DNA from: Turneriella parva DSM 21527
GTDB lineage: Bacteria; Spirochaetota; Leptospiria; Turneriellales; Turneriellaceae
Direction: 5' to 3'
DNA: 64,000 bases
Assembly: GCF_000266885.1 (NCBI RefSeq)
Contig: NC_018020.1
Coordinates: 2,790,001 to 2,854,000, forward strand
The translations under genes and the position numbers were made by a program. The notes below the pieces were generated by a model, which saw only the letters and a program-made list of their open reading frames with translations, was not told where the DNA came from and did no database searches. The first letter of the stretch is position 1, and each line of letters opens with the position of its first letter. Positions 52,337 to 63,853 of this stretch are shown piece by piece.

Positions 52337-53092
52337 ATGAAGACGGTGATTGAAGACCTGAAAGACGCAGTGGTCATTGTAACGGGCTCTGGGCGCGGTA
52401 TTGGTCGCGGTATTGCCGAGCAATTTGCCGCGCAGGGCTCTAAGCTTGTCATAACCGACATCGACGCGGCAACTGCCGAGCAGACGGCGCAAGAAATCGC
52501 CAAAATGGGCGTCGAGACAATCTCAATGGCCTGCGACGTGTCAAAATATGATCAGGCAGAGGCGCTCGCGAACAAAGCCGTCGAAAAATGGGGAAAAATC
52601 GACGTTCTGGTCAATAACGCCGGTATCACTATGGATGGCCTGTTTCTGCGCATGAAGCCCGACCAGTGGCAGAAAGTCATCGACATCAACCTTACCGGCA
52701 CATACAACTGCGCGCATGCGGCAGTGAACCACATGCGCAAGGCGCGCAAAGGTGCCATCGTCAACATCAGCTCGATAGCAGCAGGCGGTAACCCCGGCCA
52801 GGCTAACTACAGCGCCTCAAAAGCCGGCGTGCTCGGCTTTACCTATGCGCTCGGCAAAGAGCTCGCACCGATGGGCATTCGCGTCAACGCGGTCGCCCCC
52901 GGGTTCATCAAAACCCCCATGACTGATAAAATTCCAGAGAAATTGCGTGAGCAGATGATCGCCGCAATCCCTCTCAAACGACCTGGAGAACCCGATGACA
53001 TCGCCAAAGTCATCTTGTTTCTCGCGTCTGACCTCTCCGCGTACGTGACCGCGCAGTGCATTCACGTGAACGGCGGACTAGCCGGCCTATAA
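52337..53092 (+). CDS. fabG: 3-oxoacyl-[acyl-carrier-protein] reductase
   Basis: The 251-residue FabG reduces 3-ketoacyl-ACP with NADPH in fatty acid synthesis. Conserved blocks: VTGSGRGIGRGIAEQFA (cofactor), VNNAGITMDGLFLRM, NISSIAAGGNPGQANYSASKAG (catalytic Ser, Tyr and Lys), and NAVAPGFIKTPMTDKI. acpP follows 158 nt later, the usual FabG-ACP neighbourhood, though fabD and fabF are absent here. A short A+T-rich inverted repeat begins at its stop. Confidence 0.96.
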   Translation: MKTVIEDLKDAVVIVTGSGRGIGRGIAEQFAAQGSKLVITDIDAATAEQTAQEIAKMGVETISMACDVSKYDQAEALANKAVEKWGKIDVLVNNAGITMDGLFLRMKPDQWQKVIDINLTGTYNCAHAAVNHMRKARKGAIVNISSIAAGGNPGQANYSASKAGVLGFTYALGKELAPMGIRVNAVAPGFIKTPMTDKIPEKLREQMIAAIPLKRPGEPDDIAKVILFLASDLSAYVTAQCIHVNGGLAGL

Positions 53093-53113
53093 TTTTGATA
53101 ATATGAAAATTAT
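53089..53113. repeat. A+T-rich inverted repeat after fabG
   Basis: ATAATTTT (53089-53096) and AAAATTAT (53106-53113) are perfect inverted repeats with a 9-nt spacer, beginning at the fabG stop codon. It might be an operator or the region of a promoter for acpP (TATAAT and TTGATA occur here), but no clear -35/-10 pair with 17-nt spacing can be defended. Confidence 0.4.
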
Positions 53114-53152
53114 GGCAAAATAAAATACGGGACGAACTTGTTCTCGCAACGC

Positions 53153-53189
53153 GGGGATCTTAAGGGGCGAAGCCCCTTAAGTAATCCCC
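53153..53189 (+). repeat. Long palindrome (TTAAGGGGC/GCCCCTTAA type) upstream of acpP
   Basis: CTTAAGGGGC (53159-53168), loop GAA, GCCCCTTAAG (53172-53181) is a perfect 10-bp hairpin; it is extended by GGGGAT (53153-53158) pairing with ATCCCC (53184-53189) across a 2-nt bulge. The same kind of palindrome occurs between 23S and 5S rRNA (60521-60543). It has no U-tract after it, so it is not a classical terminator. Confidence 0.7.
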
Positions 53190-53192
53190 CCG

Positions 53193-53244
53193 CTCCTTTT
53201 GGGGCGGGAAAACGCTGCGCGTTTTCAATCCGCCCCAAAAGGAG
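53193..53244 (+). promoter_or_regulatory. Hairpin sequestering the acpP ribosome-binding site
   Basis: CTCCTTTTGGGGCGG (53193-53207) is perfectly complementary to CCGCCCCAAAAGGAG (53230-53244). Inside it GAAAACGC (53208-53215) pairs with GCGTTTTC (53219-53226) around a TGC loop, leaving only a 3-nt AAT bulge. The 3' arm ends with the AAGGAG box that serves acpP (ATG at 53251). The stem of 23 bp would hide the ribosome-binding site completely, as in an RNA-based translational switch; no ligand or protein that opens it is known. Confidence 0.75.
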
Positions 53245-53250
53245 ACCCAA

Positions 53251-53493
53251 ATGGCTTCAACAGAAGAAATCATGGGCAAAGTAAAAAAAATCATCTCTGA
53301 GCAACTCGGAGTTGACGAAGGCGAAGTGACCAACGAGTCACACTTCATCGACGACCTCGGCGCAGACTCACTGGATACAGTGGAACTCGTCATGGCTCTC
53401 GAAGAGGAATTCGGTATCGAAATTCCTGACGAAGACGCTGAAAAAATCCAGACAGTCGGCGACGTACAGAAGTACATCGAAGAACACTCTTGA
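53251..53493 (+). CDS. acpP: Acyl carrier protein
   Basis: An 80-residue acidic ACP carrying the 4'-phosphopantetheine site at the Ser of [19 protein letters not shown]. It is the carrier for acyl chains in fatty acid synthesis. An AAGGAG box lies 6 nt before the ATG and is buried in the hairpin at 53193-53244. acpP ends before a strong bidirectional terminator and converges with trmH. Confidence 0.97.
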   Translation: MASTEEIMGKVKKIISEQLGVDEGEVTNESHFIDDLGADSLDTVELVMALEEEFGIEIPDEDAEKIQTVGDVQKYIEEHS

Positions 53494-53502
53494 TTTGTGC
53501 TG

Positions 53503-53528
53503 GCCTGCCCGACTCAGGTTGGGCAGGC
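53503..53528. terminator. Bidirectional terminator between acpP and trmH
   Basis: GCCTGCCCGAC (53503-53513), loop TCAG, GTTGGGCAGGC (53518-53528) form an 11-bp GC-rich stem with one mismatch-type pair, followed on the plus strand by TATCTTTT. The right arm touches the trmH stop codon, so it can end both transcripts. Confidence 0.75.
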
Positions 53529-54268
53529 TATCTTTTCAGCCTGGTCCAGTCTGACCAGAGCTGCTCTTTCTCTTCTTCGCTAAGTCCCCAGTCAACAGTC
53601 TCAGAGCGCAGACGATCGCTCAGATAAAAAAGAATCATCGCGGCCGTGACAGAAATATTGTAACTCTCGGTAAACCCGAGCATCGGCAGCGCAATCGCAG
53701 CATCGGCGTTTTCGATTGCCCAGTCGCTGAGGCCCCAATGTTCGCTGCCCAATACAATCGCGTATTTTTTCGTGATGTCGAGTTCGCGTAGTGGGGTGGA
53801 TCTACCCCGTGGGCTCGTTGCGAGCACCGTATAACCATCTTTTTTTAGCGCGGCGAATGCGGCTGCTGTGGAATGCTGCACTCCCTCTGGCTTGATGCGA
53901 AAGTCGACTTTGGTGTTCGCGAAATTTTCGCGGTATTTTTTAATCGTCAGCCAGCTCGCCGCACGACCCGCAACCTTTGCGTGCGCATTGAAGGCATGGC
54001 GGTTCTCGGCGATATGAATATCCTGTATGCCCAGACCGTCAGCGGTGCGCAAGACTGCACTGGCATTCAGGGGGTCGTAAATATCTTCCAGCAGAACAGT
54101 GAGGCGGCGCGTGCGGTTTGCGAGCGCGGCCTGCAATCTTTCGCGGCGCTTTTCAGTTAAGAATCGCGCATCACCGTCACCCGTCACCATGTGCCGAATT
54201 GGCAGGCATTTTTGCAGCTCTGTCAACCTTAAATGTCTCCCTGTCGTCTCAAGGCGCTGATGTGACAT
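53528..54268 (-). CDS. trmH: tRNA/rRNA 2'-O-methyltransferase, TrmH (SpoU) family
   Basis: A 246-residue SPOUT methyltransferase of the TrmH subgroup, which methylates Gm18 of tRNA. Motif 1 is DPLNASAVLRTADGLGI, motif 2 VLGSEHWGLSDWAIENADAAIALPM, motif 3 GFTESYNISVTAAMILF (knot region, SAM binding). The N-terminal helical extension resembles TrmH rather than RlmB. It is transcribed away from the rRNA operon promoter 18 nt upstream. Confidence 0.92.
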   Translation of the reverse strand: MSHQRLETTGRHLRLTELQKCLPIRHMVTGDGDARFLTEKRRERLQAALANRTRRLTVLLEDIYDPLNASAVLRTADGLGIQDIHIAENRHAFNAHAKVAGRAASWLTIKKYRENFANTKVDFRIKPEGVQHSTAAAFAALKKDGYTVLATSPRGRSTPLRELDITKKYAIVLGSEHWGLSDWAIENADAAIALPMLGFTESYNISVTAAMILFYLSDRLRSETVDWGLSEEEKEQLWSDWTRLKR

Positions 54269-54285
54269 AATAACTGCAATTCTTT

Positions 54286-54314
54286 TTGCCGACTTTGCGC
54301 ATAATGGCTATACT
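54286..54314 (+). promoter_or_regulatory. Candidate rRNA operon promoter
   Basis: TTGCCG (54286-54291) and TATACT (54309-54314) are spaced by exactly 17 nt, a good match to a sigma-70 -35/-10 pair. It lies about 430 nt before the 16S gene, just upstream of the trmH start on the other strand. No other -35/-10 pair of this quality is seen in the leader. Confidence 0.65.
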
Positions 54315-54739
54315 CCTCATCACGGTGAGCCCGTAATCGGCCTCACTGCATTGCCACAAGGCCTAGGGCCCACCGGCAGATGCTTAATCTCGGGACATAA
54401 AAACTTCAATTTAGTTGACGCTCTGTTGAGCGTTCACAAACTGGCTCTCCGCTAACGACGCCTACGGCGTCTCTAGCGAACCTTCAGACGCGTTTGGCGC
54501 AGCTGAATGATCTGTTCTTTGACAGACGGATAATGATAGAAAATTGTTATGAAGCTTGAATCTGTAGCAATACAGACGCAAGGACTTCGTAAATTTCTTT
54601 AAGAACCTTGAGCAAAAGTCGCGCCAATTCACTTGGCGCGCAAACAATGATGAATGACAAAAACTGTCCAGCGACAGTTTAAAGGGTCAATCAAACACCG
54701 TTTTATATCAAGGCATCGCTTGCGATGCCTTGATTAAAC
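54315..54739 (+). other. rRNA leader region with multiple perfect hairpins
   Basis: The leader from the promoter to the 16S 5' end has no gene. It holds a hairpin CGCTA..GACGCC-TAC-GGCGTC..TAGCG (54450-54478), CGCGCCAA/TTGGCGCG (54620-54640), AAACTGTC-CAGC-GACAGTTT (54661-54680) and ATCAAGGCATCGC-TT-GCGATGCCTTGAT (54707-54734). TGTTCTTTGACA (54512-54523) resembles the boxA antitermination site, but it is also one strand of the 16S processing stem (54510-54534). TCTGTAGCAATACAG (54561-54575) repeats a 16S segment at 54810-54824. Confidence 0.6.
54510..54534 (+). other. Upstream arm of the pre-16S processing stem
   Basis: This 25-nt stretch is complementary to 56317-56341 in the 16S-23S spacer, with a short internal mismatch (TGAC opposite TTTG). 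Together they loop out the 16S precursor as an RNase III-type processing stem. Confidence 0.7.
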
Positions 54740-56258
<1,519 letters not shown>

Positions 56259-56316
56259 AAAGGAAACCAGTTGAACCAAGAAGATTCGCAAGAATTTCCC
56301 TTGGGACTCAAGGTAC

Positions 56317-56341
56317 ATTATCCGTCTTTTGAAGAACAGAT
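56317..56341 (+). other. Downstream arm of the pre-16S processing stem
   Basis: Pairs with 54510-54534 in the leader (see there). Located 59 nt after the mature 16S 3' end. Confidence 0.7.
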
Positions 56342-56419
56342 CGAAGGCCATAGGGCTTTGAAAAGTAGAGCTTGTAGCACCTAGTGCGGATTGCTATCGC
56401 TGCGAAGATATAAGCCGAA

Positions 56420-56530
56420 GGGCTTGTAGCACTTCCGCGAAATGCTGCGCATTTCGCTCCAGAGAGCGAAGACGCTCACAGTGGTTAGAGCACTCGCTTG
56501 ATAAGCGAGCGGTCGCTGGCGATGAGACTG
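56420..56530 (+). pseudogene. Decayed tRNA-Ile copy with hairpin insertion
   Basis: GGGCTTGTAGC (56420-56430) matches the start of the intact tRNA-Ile downstream. Then about 47 nt of hairpin-forming sequence intervene, then CAGTGGTTAGAGCACTCGCTTGATAAGCGAG (56479-56509; D-loop through anticodon arm, anticodon GAT) reappears unchanged, followed by a shortened GGTCGCT. The T-arm and 3' acceptor strand are missing. It therefore cannot fold as a tRNA. Confidence 0.7.
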
Positions 56531-56554
56531 TAACTAAGAGTTTCAAGCAATAAT

Positions 56555-56627
56555 GCGCTTGTAGCTCAGTGGTTAGAGCACTCGCTTGATAAGCGAGGGG
56601 TCGCTAGTTCAACTCTAGCCAGGCGCA
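56555..56627 (+). tRNA. tRNA-Ile (GAU)
   Basis: A 73-nt cloverleaf: acceptor GCGCTTG pairs with CAGGCGC; anticodon arm CTCGC-TTGATAA-GCGAG gives GAU; T-arm CTAGT/ACTAG with TTCAACT-type loop. CCA is not encoded. It lies in the rRNA operon, as in many bacteria. Confidence 0.93.
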
Positions 56628-56668
56628 CATGGGATATTAGCACCGATGACGGAGCTGATACCTATTAA

Positions 56669-56741
56669 GGGGCATTAGCTCAGCTGGGAGAGCGCCAGAT
56701 TTGCATTCTGGAGGTCAACGGTTCGATCCCGTTATGCTCCA
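56669..56741 (+). tRNA. tRNA-Ala (UGC)
   Basis: A 73-nt cloverleaf: acceptor GGGGCAT pairs with ATGCTCC, D-arm GCTC/GAGC, anticodon arm CCAGA-TTTGCAT-TCTGG giving UGC, T-arm ACGG with GTTCGATC loop. CCA is not encoded. The second spacer tRNA of the rRNA operon. Confidence 0.94.
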
Positions 56742-57319
56742 CAAACTTTAAGTAAAGACTTAAAGTTACATTGAAAACGCGGAGCATTAGCACCGAAGAC
56801 AGAGCAAAGGCATTTCGTAGAAACGCCACTGCACAGCTGGGAGAGCGCCAGGTTTGCATTCTGGAGCCGCCGGAACGGCGGACGCCGCAGGCGAGTCAAC
56901 GGTTCGCAGCCGAAGGCCCGGCGCGAAGCGACGGCTCCCGTTATGCTCCACAGCGTAACCTGAGCAAGTAAGTCGAAGAGCTTATCTTCACCTTACTTGT
57001 TTAGGTACTCTCGCCTAACGGCGAGCATAGCTAAACCACCGAATCATAGAGATGATTCAGTGAAGTTTGACAACGAATATGGGTAGAGGATTAATAAGAG
57101 GCGCGCGAGCGTTGCTTGTTGATCCAACACAATTTTGAAGAAGATTTAAGAAAATAACGCGCATTGATACGACAGGATGTCGTTCAGTCGGCGCGGGCAC
57201 GATGCCCGCGAGCGCCGACCGAATGGCCGAGCCATCGTATCTATATGAGGAAAAGAATTAAGTGTCAAAAAGATCGTATAACAGATCTTCGACTCAGTGA
57301 GTCGAAGGGAGCATAATAT
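56742..57319 (+). other. tRNA-Ala to 23S spacer with many hairpins
   Basis: No protein gene. Besides the decayed tRNA-Ala, it has the perfect palindromes CTCGCC-TAAC-GGCGAG (57010-57025), GAATCAT-AGAG-ATGATTC (57041-57058), a nested GTCGGCGC/GCGCCGAC arm (57187-57219) and CTTCGACTCA/TGAGTCGAAG (57287-57307). The last one directly precedes the 23S processing arm. Confidence 0.6.
56781..56951 (+). pseudogene. Decayed tRNA-Ala copy with three hairpin insertions
   Basis: Segments of tRNA-Ala appear in order but are split by inserts: GGAGCATTAGC (56781-56791), then CAGCTGGGAGAGCGCCAG with TTTGCATTCTGGAG (56833-56866), then GTCAACGGTTCG (56895-56906), then CCCGTTATGCTCCA (56937-56950). The inserts are GGCATTTC-GTA-GAAACGCC (56809-56827), CCGCCG-GAA-CGGCGG plus CGCC-GCA-GGCG (56867-56893), and a 30-nt arm with AGCCG/CGGCT ends holding GCC-GAA-GGC and CGC-GAA-GCG (56908-56936). 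Each insert can fold on itself and interrupts a loop. It cannot act as a tRNA unless the inserts are removed. Confidence 0.75.

Positions 57320-57326
<7 letters not shown>
57309..57326 (+). other. Upstream arm of the pre-23S processing stem
   Basis: An 18-nt stretch perfectly complementary to 60494-60511 after the 23S 3' end. It includes mature helix 1 (GGTCAAG/CTTGACC) and extends it outward as the RNase III-type processing stem. Confidence 0.85.
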
Positions 57327-60511
<3,185 letters not shown>

Positions 60512-60520
60512 TGAATGATT

Positions 60521-60543
60521 TTAAGGGGGCTACGCCCCCTTAA
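60521..60543 (+). repeat. Palindrome between 23S and 5S rRNA (TTAAGGGGGC type)
   Basis: TTAAGGGGGC (60521-60530), loop TAC, GCCCCCTTAA (60534-60543): a perfect 10-bp hairpin followed by CAACCCCC. It has the same core and trailing C-run as the palindrome before acpP (53153-53189). It lies in the 23S-5S spacer without stopping the operon, so its function is unclear. Confidence 0.7.
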
Positions 60544-60593
60544 CAACCCCCTTCGAGATACCATATTCGAAATCAAATTAACGACAACCCAAA

Positions 60594-60709
<116 letters not shown>

Positions 60710-60722
60710 TTTGGGTTGTCGT

Positions 60723-60787
60723 GCGTTTAAGGGTTGTTTTAAAATTTTTGTTTACTTTGCGCGCAAACCTGATTGCATTGCCGCGTG
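60723..60787 (+). other. 5S downstream region
   Basis: A short A/T-rich gap (GTTTTAAAATTTTTGTTTAC). No clear hairpin is visible before the T-run; transcription may end at the T-run following the 5S stem. Confidence 0.4.
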
Positions 60788-62692
60788 GTGAGCCGTTTTT
60801 TGCTTCTGCCATTCGTGCTCACACCCATATTTGCTTTCATCGAAACTGCTGAAATACGGTTAGCTGATCGCGGCGCAACTTCGTTGCGTGGTTTTTGGCA
60901 GTTTTCGTCAGGCCCCGACACACACAAATTACGCGTCGATAAAGAATGGCGCCTGCAGGGCATCAAGAATGTCGCCAACGGGCGCTTTAGCCTGGCGATC
61001 GATATACCTGCAGAATTGCGCACCGGTGATTTTGCGATTATTCTCCCGCCGGTTTCGGCAGCGGTACGTATCTCGCTAAACGGCCAACTGATCGCCGACA
61101 AAGGAATAGTATCGCCCGCATTCAGATATCCGCAGAATTCATCAGAGGCATTTTCGTGGTACCCGGTGAAAGCAGAGTTGCTTCGTGCGGGTTTGCGGCA
61201 AGAATTGGCCCTCGATATCACTGGCTTTCATGGCGGCGGTGGGCTTTATGGCAATTCGCATATCTACTTCGGTGGTCTTGAGGCGATAAAAGAGAAGTAT
61301 AACTTCATTTTTCTGATGACGGCCTTCTTATCGGCAGCCATGTTCATGATTGCCATTTTTCATTTTGCCCTTGTGTCTGATAAGCACTATCGTCGCGCCA
61401 ATCTGCATTATGTGCTGCTGTCATTGGCGATGTCAGCGCATATCTTGGGCATGAATGGACTTGGCTATTATCTCTGGAACGATTTCATTTTTAACGCGGC
61501 GCTGATACACCTACTGGTGGCAGCATTTCCGTTTGCACTCACCGGTTTTACCCTGCGGTATTTTCAGCTGCATTATCCGGTGATTCGCCGGCTCGCATAT
61601 TGGTATGGCAGTGCGATGGCGTTGTTTTTGGCCACTGTTGCTGCTTTTCCGGTGTTTATTCCGTTATACTTAAATGTCGGTCTGCCGTTTGGTGTGACGG
61701 TTATGGCTCTGTCGCTGGCGTTTGCGATTTTCGGCGCGATACAAGGCGTGAGACAGAATATCGAGGGCGCGCAGCTGGTTCTGATTGGTCTTTTGACCTA
61801 TGGTGTCGCGGTACTCAATGACGTTATTTTCTATTTTTATTCTGCCACGCAATATAAATTTGCGGATGCAGGTTTTCTTGTGACTGTCATCTGTGTGGCC
61901 CTCGCTCTTGCCCAGCGTTTGCAGCGGTCTGCGTTCGAGAAAGAAGAACTGCGCGACTGGAAAAAAGAGGTGTCTTTGGCTGCGCAGATTCAGAATCTCG
62001 CGCTGCCGCGCCGCAGCATAAGCAATGCGAACCTGCAGATCGAAACGCTGTTCAAGCCCATGAAAATAATTGGCGGGGATTTTTTTGGGTTTCATGAAAT
62101 ATCTGAGAACGTAACCGGTGTTTTGATTGCAGATGTCTCGGGGCATGGCATCGCCGCTGCGCTCATGGTGAACACACTCAATACGGTATTTTTGCAGCAG
62201 CGTGAGAATGCTGCAAACCCGGCCCAGTTAATGCAAAAGATGAATGCCGCGCTGTACCCGCATCTGCAAGAGCAGTTTGTAACAGCGGCTTATTGCCTGC
62301 TCGATTTTTCGGCGCGCAAGATACTCTTCGCTCAGGCCGGCCACCCGCCGATATACCTTCTTCGCCGCGACGGACAAGGGCTTGAAAAGGTGAAGCCGAA
62401 GGGTAAATTCTTCGGTTTTTTGCCGCAGATGTCGTATGAAATAGCCGAACTCAGCATGAACGATTACTCACGGTTATTTCTTTATTCTGATGGCGTTATT
62501 GAAGCCGGGGCGATTCAGGGGCGTCCGTATTCTGTTGCACGGCTCGAAAATTTTTTGCTGAAGTCTGGTCAGCTTGCGCCGCCAGAACTTCTGGCTGCCC
62601 TGGATCGCGATATTCAACACGCCACGCAGACTTCGATGAACCACGACGACGATTCGAGCTGTGTCGTCGTTGACCTGCGGCTCGCAGCCTGA
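60788..62692 (+). CDS. 7TMR-DISM receptor with SpoIIE-type PP2C phosphatase
   Basis: A 634-residue protein: signal peptide (FLLLPFVLTPIFAF), an extracytoplasmic sensor domain of the 7TMR-DISM kind (about 25-165, with TSLRGFWQFSSG and a beta-sandwich pattern), seven membrane segments (about 175-390), a short coiled linker (LRDWKKEVSLAAQIQNLALP) and a SpoIIE/RsbU phosphatase (about 410-630). Metal motifs GGDFFGF, ADVSGHG, AGHPPIYLLR, LYSDGVIEAG and DDSSCVVVD are intact. It probably dephosphorylates an anti-anti-sigma factor. The start is uncertain: GTG at 60785, GTG at 60788 or TTG at 60773, none with a good RBS. Confidence 0.85.
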   Translation: MSRFLLLPFVLTPIFAFIETAEIRLADRGATSLRGFWQFSSGPDTHKLRVDKEWRLQGIKNVANGRFSLAIDIPAELRTGDFAIILPPVSAAVRISLNGQLIADKGIVSPAFRYPQNSSEAFSWYPVKAELLRAGLRQELALDITGFHGGGGLYGNSHIYFGGLEAIKEKYNFIFLMTAFLSAAMFMIAIFHFALVSDKHYRRANLHYVLLSLAMSAHILGMNGLGYYLWNDFIFNAALIHLLVAAFPFALTGFTLRYFQLHYPVIRRLAYWYGSAMALFLATVAAFPVFIPLYLNVGLPFGVTVMALSLAFAIFGAIQGVRQNIEGAQLVLIGLLTYGVAVLNDVIFYFYSATQYKFADAGFLVTVICVALALAQRLQRSAFEKEELRDWKKEVSLAAQIQNLALPRRSISNANLQIETLFKPMKIIGGDFFGFHEISENVTGVLIADVSGHGIAAALMVNTLNTVFLQQRENAANPAQLMQKMNAALYPHLQEQFVTAAYCLLDFSARKILFAQAGHPPIYLLRRDGQGLEKVKPKGKFFGFLPQMSYEIAELSMNDYSRLFLYSDGVIEAGAIQGRPYSVARLENFLLKSGQLAPPELLAALDRDIQHATQTSMNHDDDSSCVVVDLRLAA

Positions 62693-63415
62693 TCAGCCCT
62701 GAGTTTTTGCGGCAGCAGCGAGCATCGTTGAAGCGGCCAGCAGGTTCTGCAGCGAATGGGCACAGAAGGCCGGCCAGAGGCTTCCGCTCCGAAATGTCAT
62801 TGCGTGCAAAACGAGTGACATCGCGAATATGGGCGGCAGCGCCGTGAGGCTGTGTGCTCCTTCTACGTGCACAGCGGAAAAAATCAAAGAAACAAAAAGC
62901 CCCGCTATCACACTGTCGCGGCTGCGCTCAGAGTCAGTAACGAGAACACCGAAAAAGAGGCCCCTGAATACCCATTCTTCGTAGGCTGGTACGACGACTG
63001 AGGTCAGCACGAGAAAGGCTCCGCGGTTTTTGAGGATGTCTTTCATATCCAGATAAGCGAGCTGGCTGGGTTTGGTATCGAGTACCGCGTAAAGCAGGCT
63101 GAACAATACCATCACGAGCAGAATCAGCGCACAGGCAATAACCAGGTAGCGTGAATCAGTCTTGCGATAGGTATAATTACGGCCACCTGTGAAATAGAGA
63201 AGCAGGGGTGCCGGCAGTAAGAAAGCCACCATTTGGGCGATGACGCTGTACATCAATGCCATAAAGCCAATCCCGGTTGTGGTCGAGATGGTCGCGGCGG
63301 GTATCAACCGGCCCTGCAGCGAGATGATCGCGCGTGTCAGCAGCATGACAGCTATGAGATAAAGCGGAATCGAGAGATAGCGCAGCCAAAGAGGACGCAG
63401 GGCAGAAGGCTGCAT
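62693..63415 (-). CDS. CPBP-family intramembrane metalloprotease (CAAX/Abi)
   Basis: A 240-residue membrane protein with about seven membrane segments. CPBP motifs: EEWVFRG (EExxxR, about 149-155), FSAVH and CAHSLQN supply the metal ligands. Members include type II CAAX proteases and bacteriocin-immunity proteins; no function is evident here. It ends right after the convergent phosphatase gene's stop and lies 3 nt downstream of queF on the same strand. Confidence 0.88.
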   Translation of the reverse strand: MQPSALRPLWLRYLSIPLYLIAVMLLTRAIISLQGRLIPAATISTTTGIGFMALMYSVIAQMVAFLLPAPLLLYFTGGRNYTYRKTDSRYLVIACALILLVMVLFSLLYAVLDTKPSQLAYLDMKDILKNRGAFLVLTSVVVPAYEEWVFRGLFFGVLVTDSERSRDSVIAGLFVSLIFSAVHVEGAHSLTALPPIFAMSLVLHAMTFRSGSLWPAFCAHSLQNLLAASTMLAAAAKTQG

Positions 63416-63418
63416 CTC

Positions 63419-63808
63419 TTAGCGCGAGTAGCTGCGTGAGACCGTGGTCGTTATGCCGCCGCGCGGATTGTAAACGACGCTGATTTCGGCGCTGCGCATA
63501 TCAGCCGCGAGAATGATGTCGTCGAGCACACGGTTGACAACGTTCTCATGGAAAATGCCGACAGTGCGGTAACTGAGAAAATATTCTTTCAGTGATTTGA
63601 GTTCGAGACAGTATTTGTCAGGTGAATAGTTGATCGTGACCACACCGAAGTCGGGCAGACCTGTTTTCGGACAAATGGCTGTGAATTCGGGAAACTCCAA
63701 CCTGATATTGTAGTCGCGGTCAGGGTAGATGTTTTCGAACACGTCGATTTTGGGCAGGTCGAGTGCCCGAATATGCCCTTGCCGCCCTTCGTACGCTGTT
63801 TCAGCCAT
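63419..63808 (-). CDS. queF: NADPH-dependent 7-cyano-7-deazaguanine reductase
   Basis: The short (unimodular) QueF, 129 residues, reduces preQ0 to preQ1 in queuosine synthesis. Catalytic Cys is in AICPKTGLPDFG and the QueF motif region is KSLKEYFLSYRTVGIFHENVVNRV. The ATG at 63808 (MAETAYEGRQG) is preferred; a GTG at 63829 would add seven residues. Followed by the CPBP gene. Confidence 0.94.
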   Translation of the reverse strand: MAETAYEGRQGHIRALDLPKIDVFENIYPDRDYNIRLEFPEFTAICPKTGLPDFGVVTINYSPDKYCLELKSLKEYFLSYRTVGIFHENVVNRVLDDIILAADMRSAEISVVYNPRGGITTTVSRSYSR

Positions 63809-63853
63809 TTGTTTTAACGTTGCCGGCACCGTGGCGATGCCGGCATTCTTTCT

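Larger units (their letters stand above)
56259..56554 (+). other. 16S to tRNA-Ile spacer with hairpins and a decayed tRNA-Ile
   Basis: About 300 nt without a gene. It holds the processing arm at 56317-56341, the hairpin AAGCC-GAAG-GGCTT (56413-56426), the perfect hairpin GCGAAATGC-TGC-GCATTTCGC (56437-56457), the hairpin GAGCG/CGCTC around 56464-56476, and a disrupted copy of tRNA-Ile described separately. Confidence 0.6.

Noticed and set aside
54512-54523. boxA antitermination site TGTTCTTTGACA.
   Set aside because: The match to the E. coli boxA is good, but the same bases pair with the 16S-23S spacer; I cannot tell the roles apart, so it is mentioned only within the leader.
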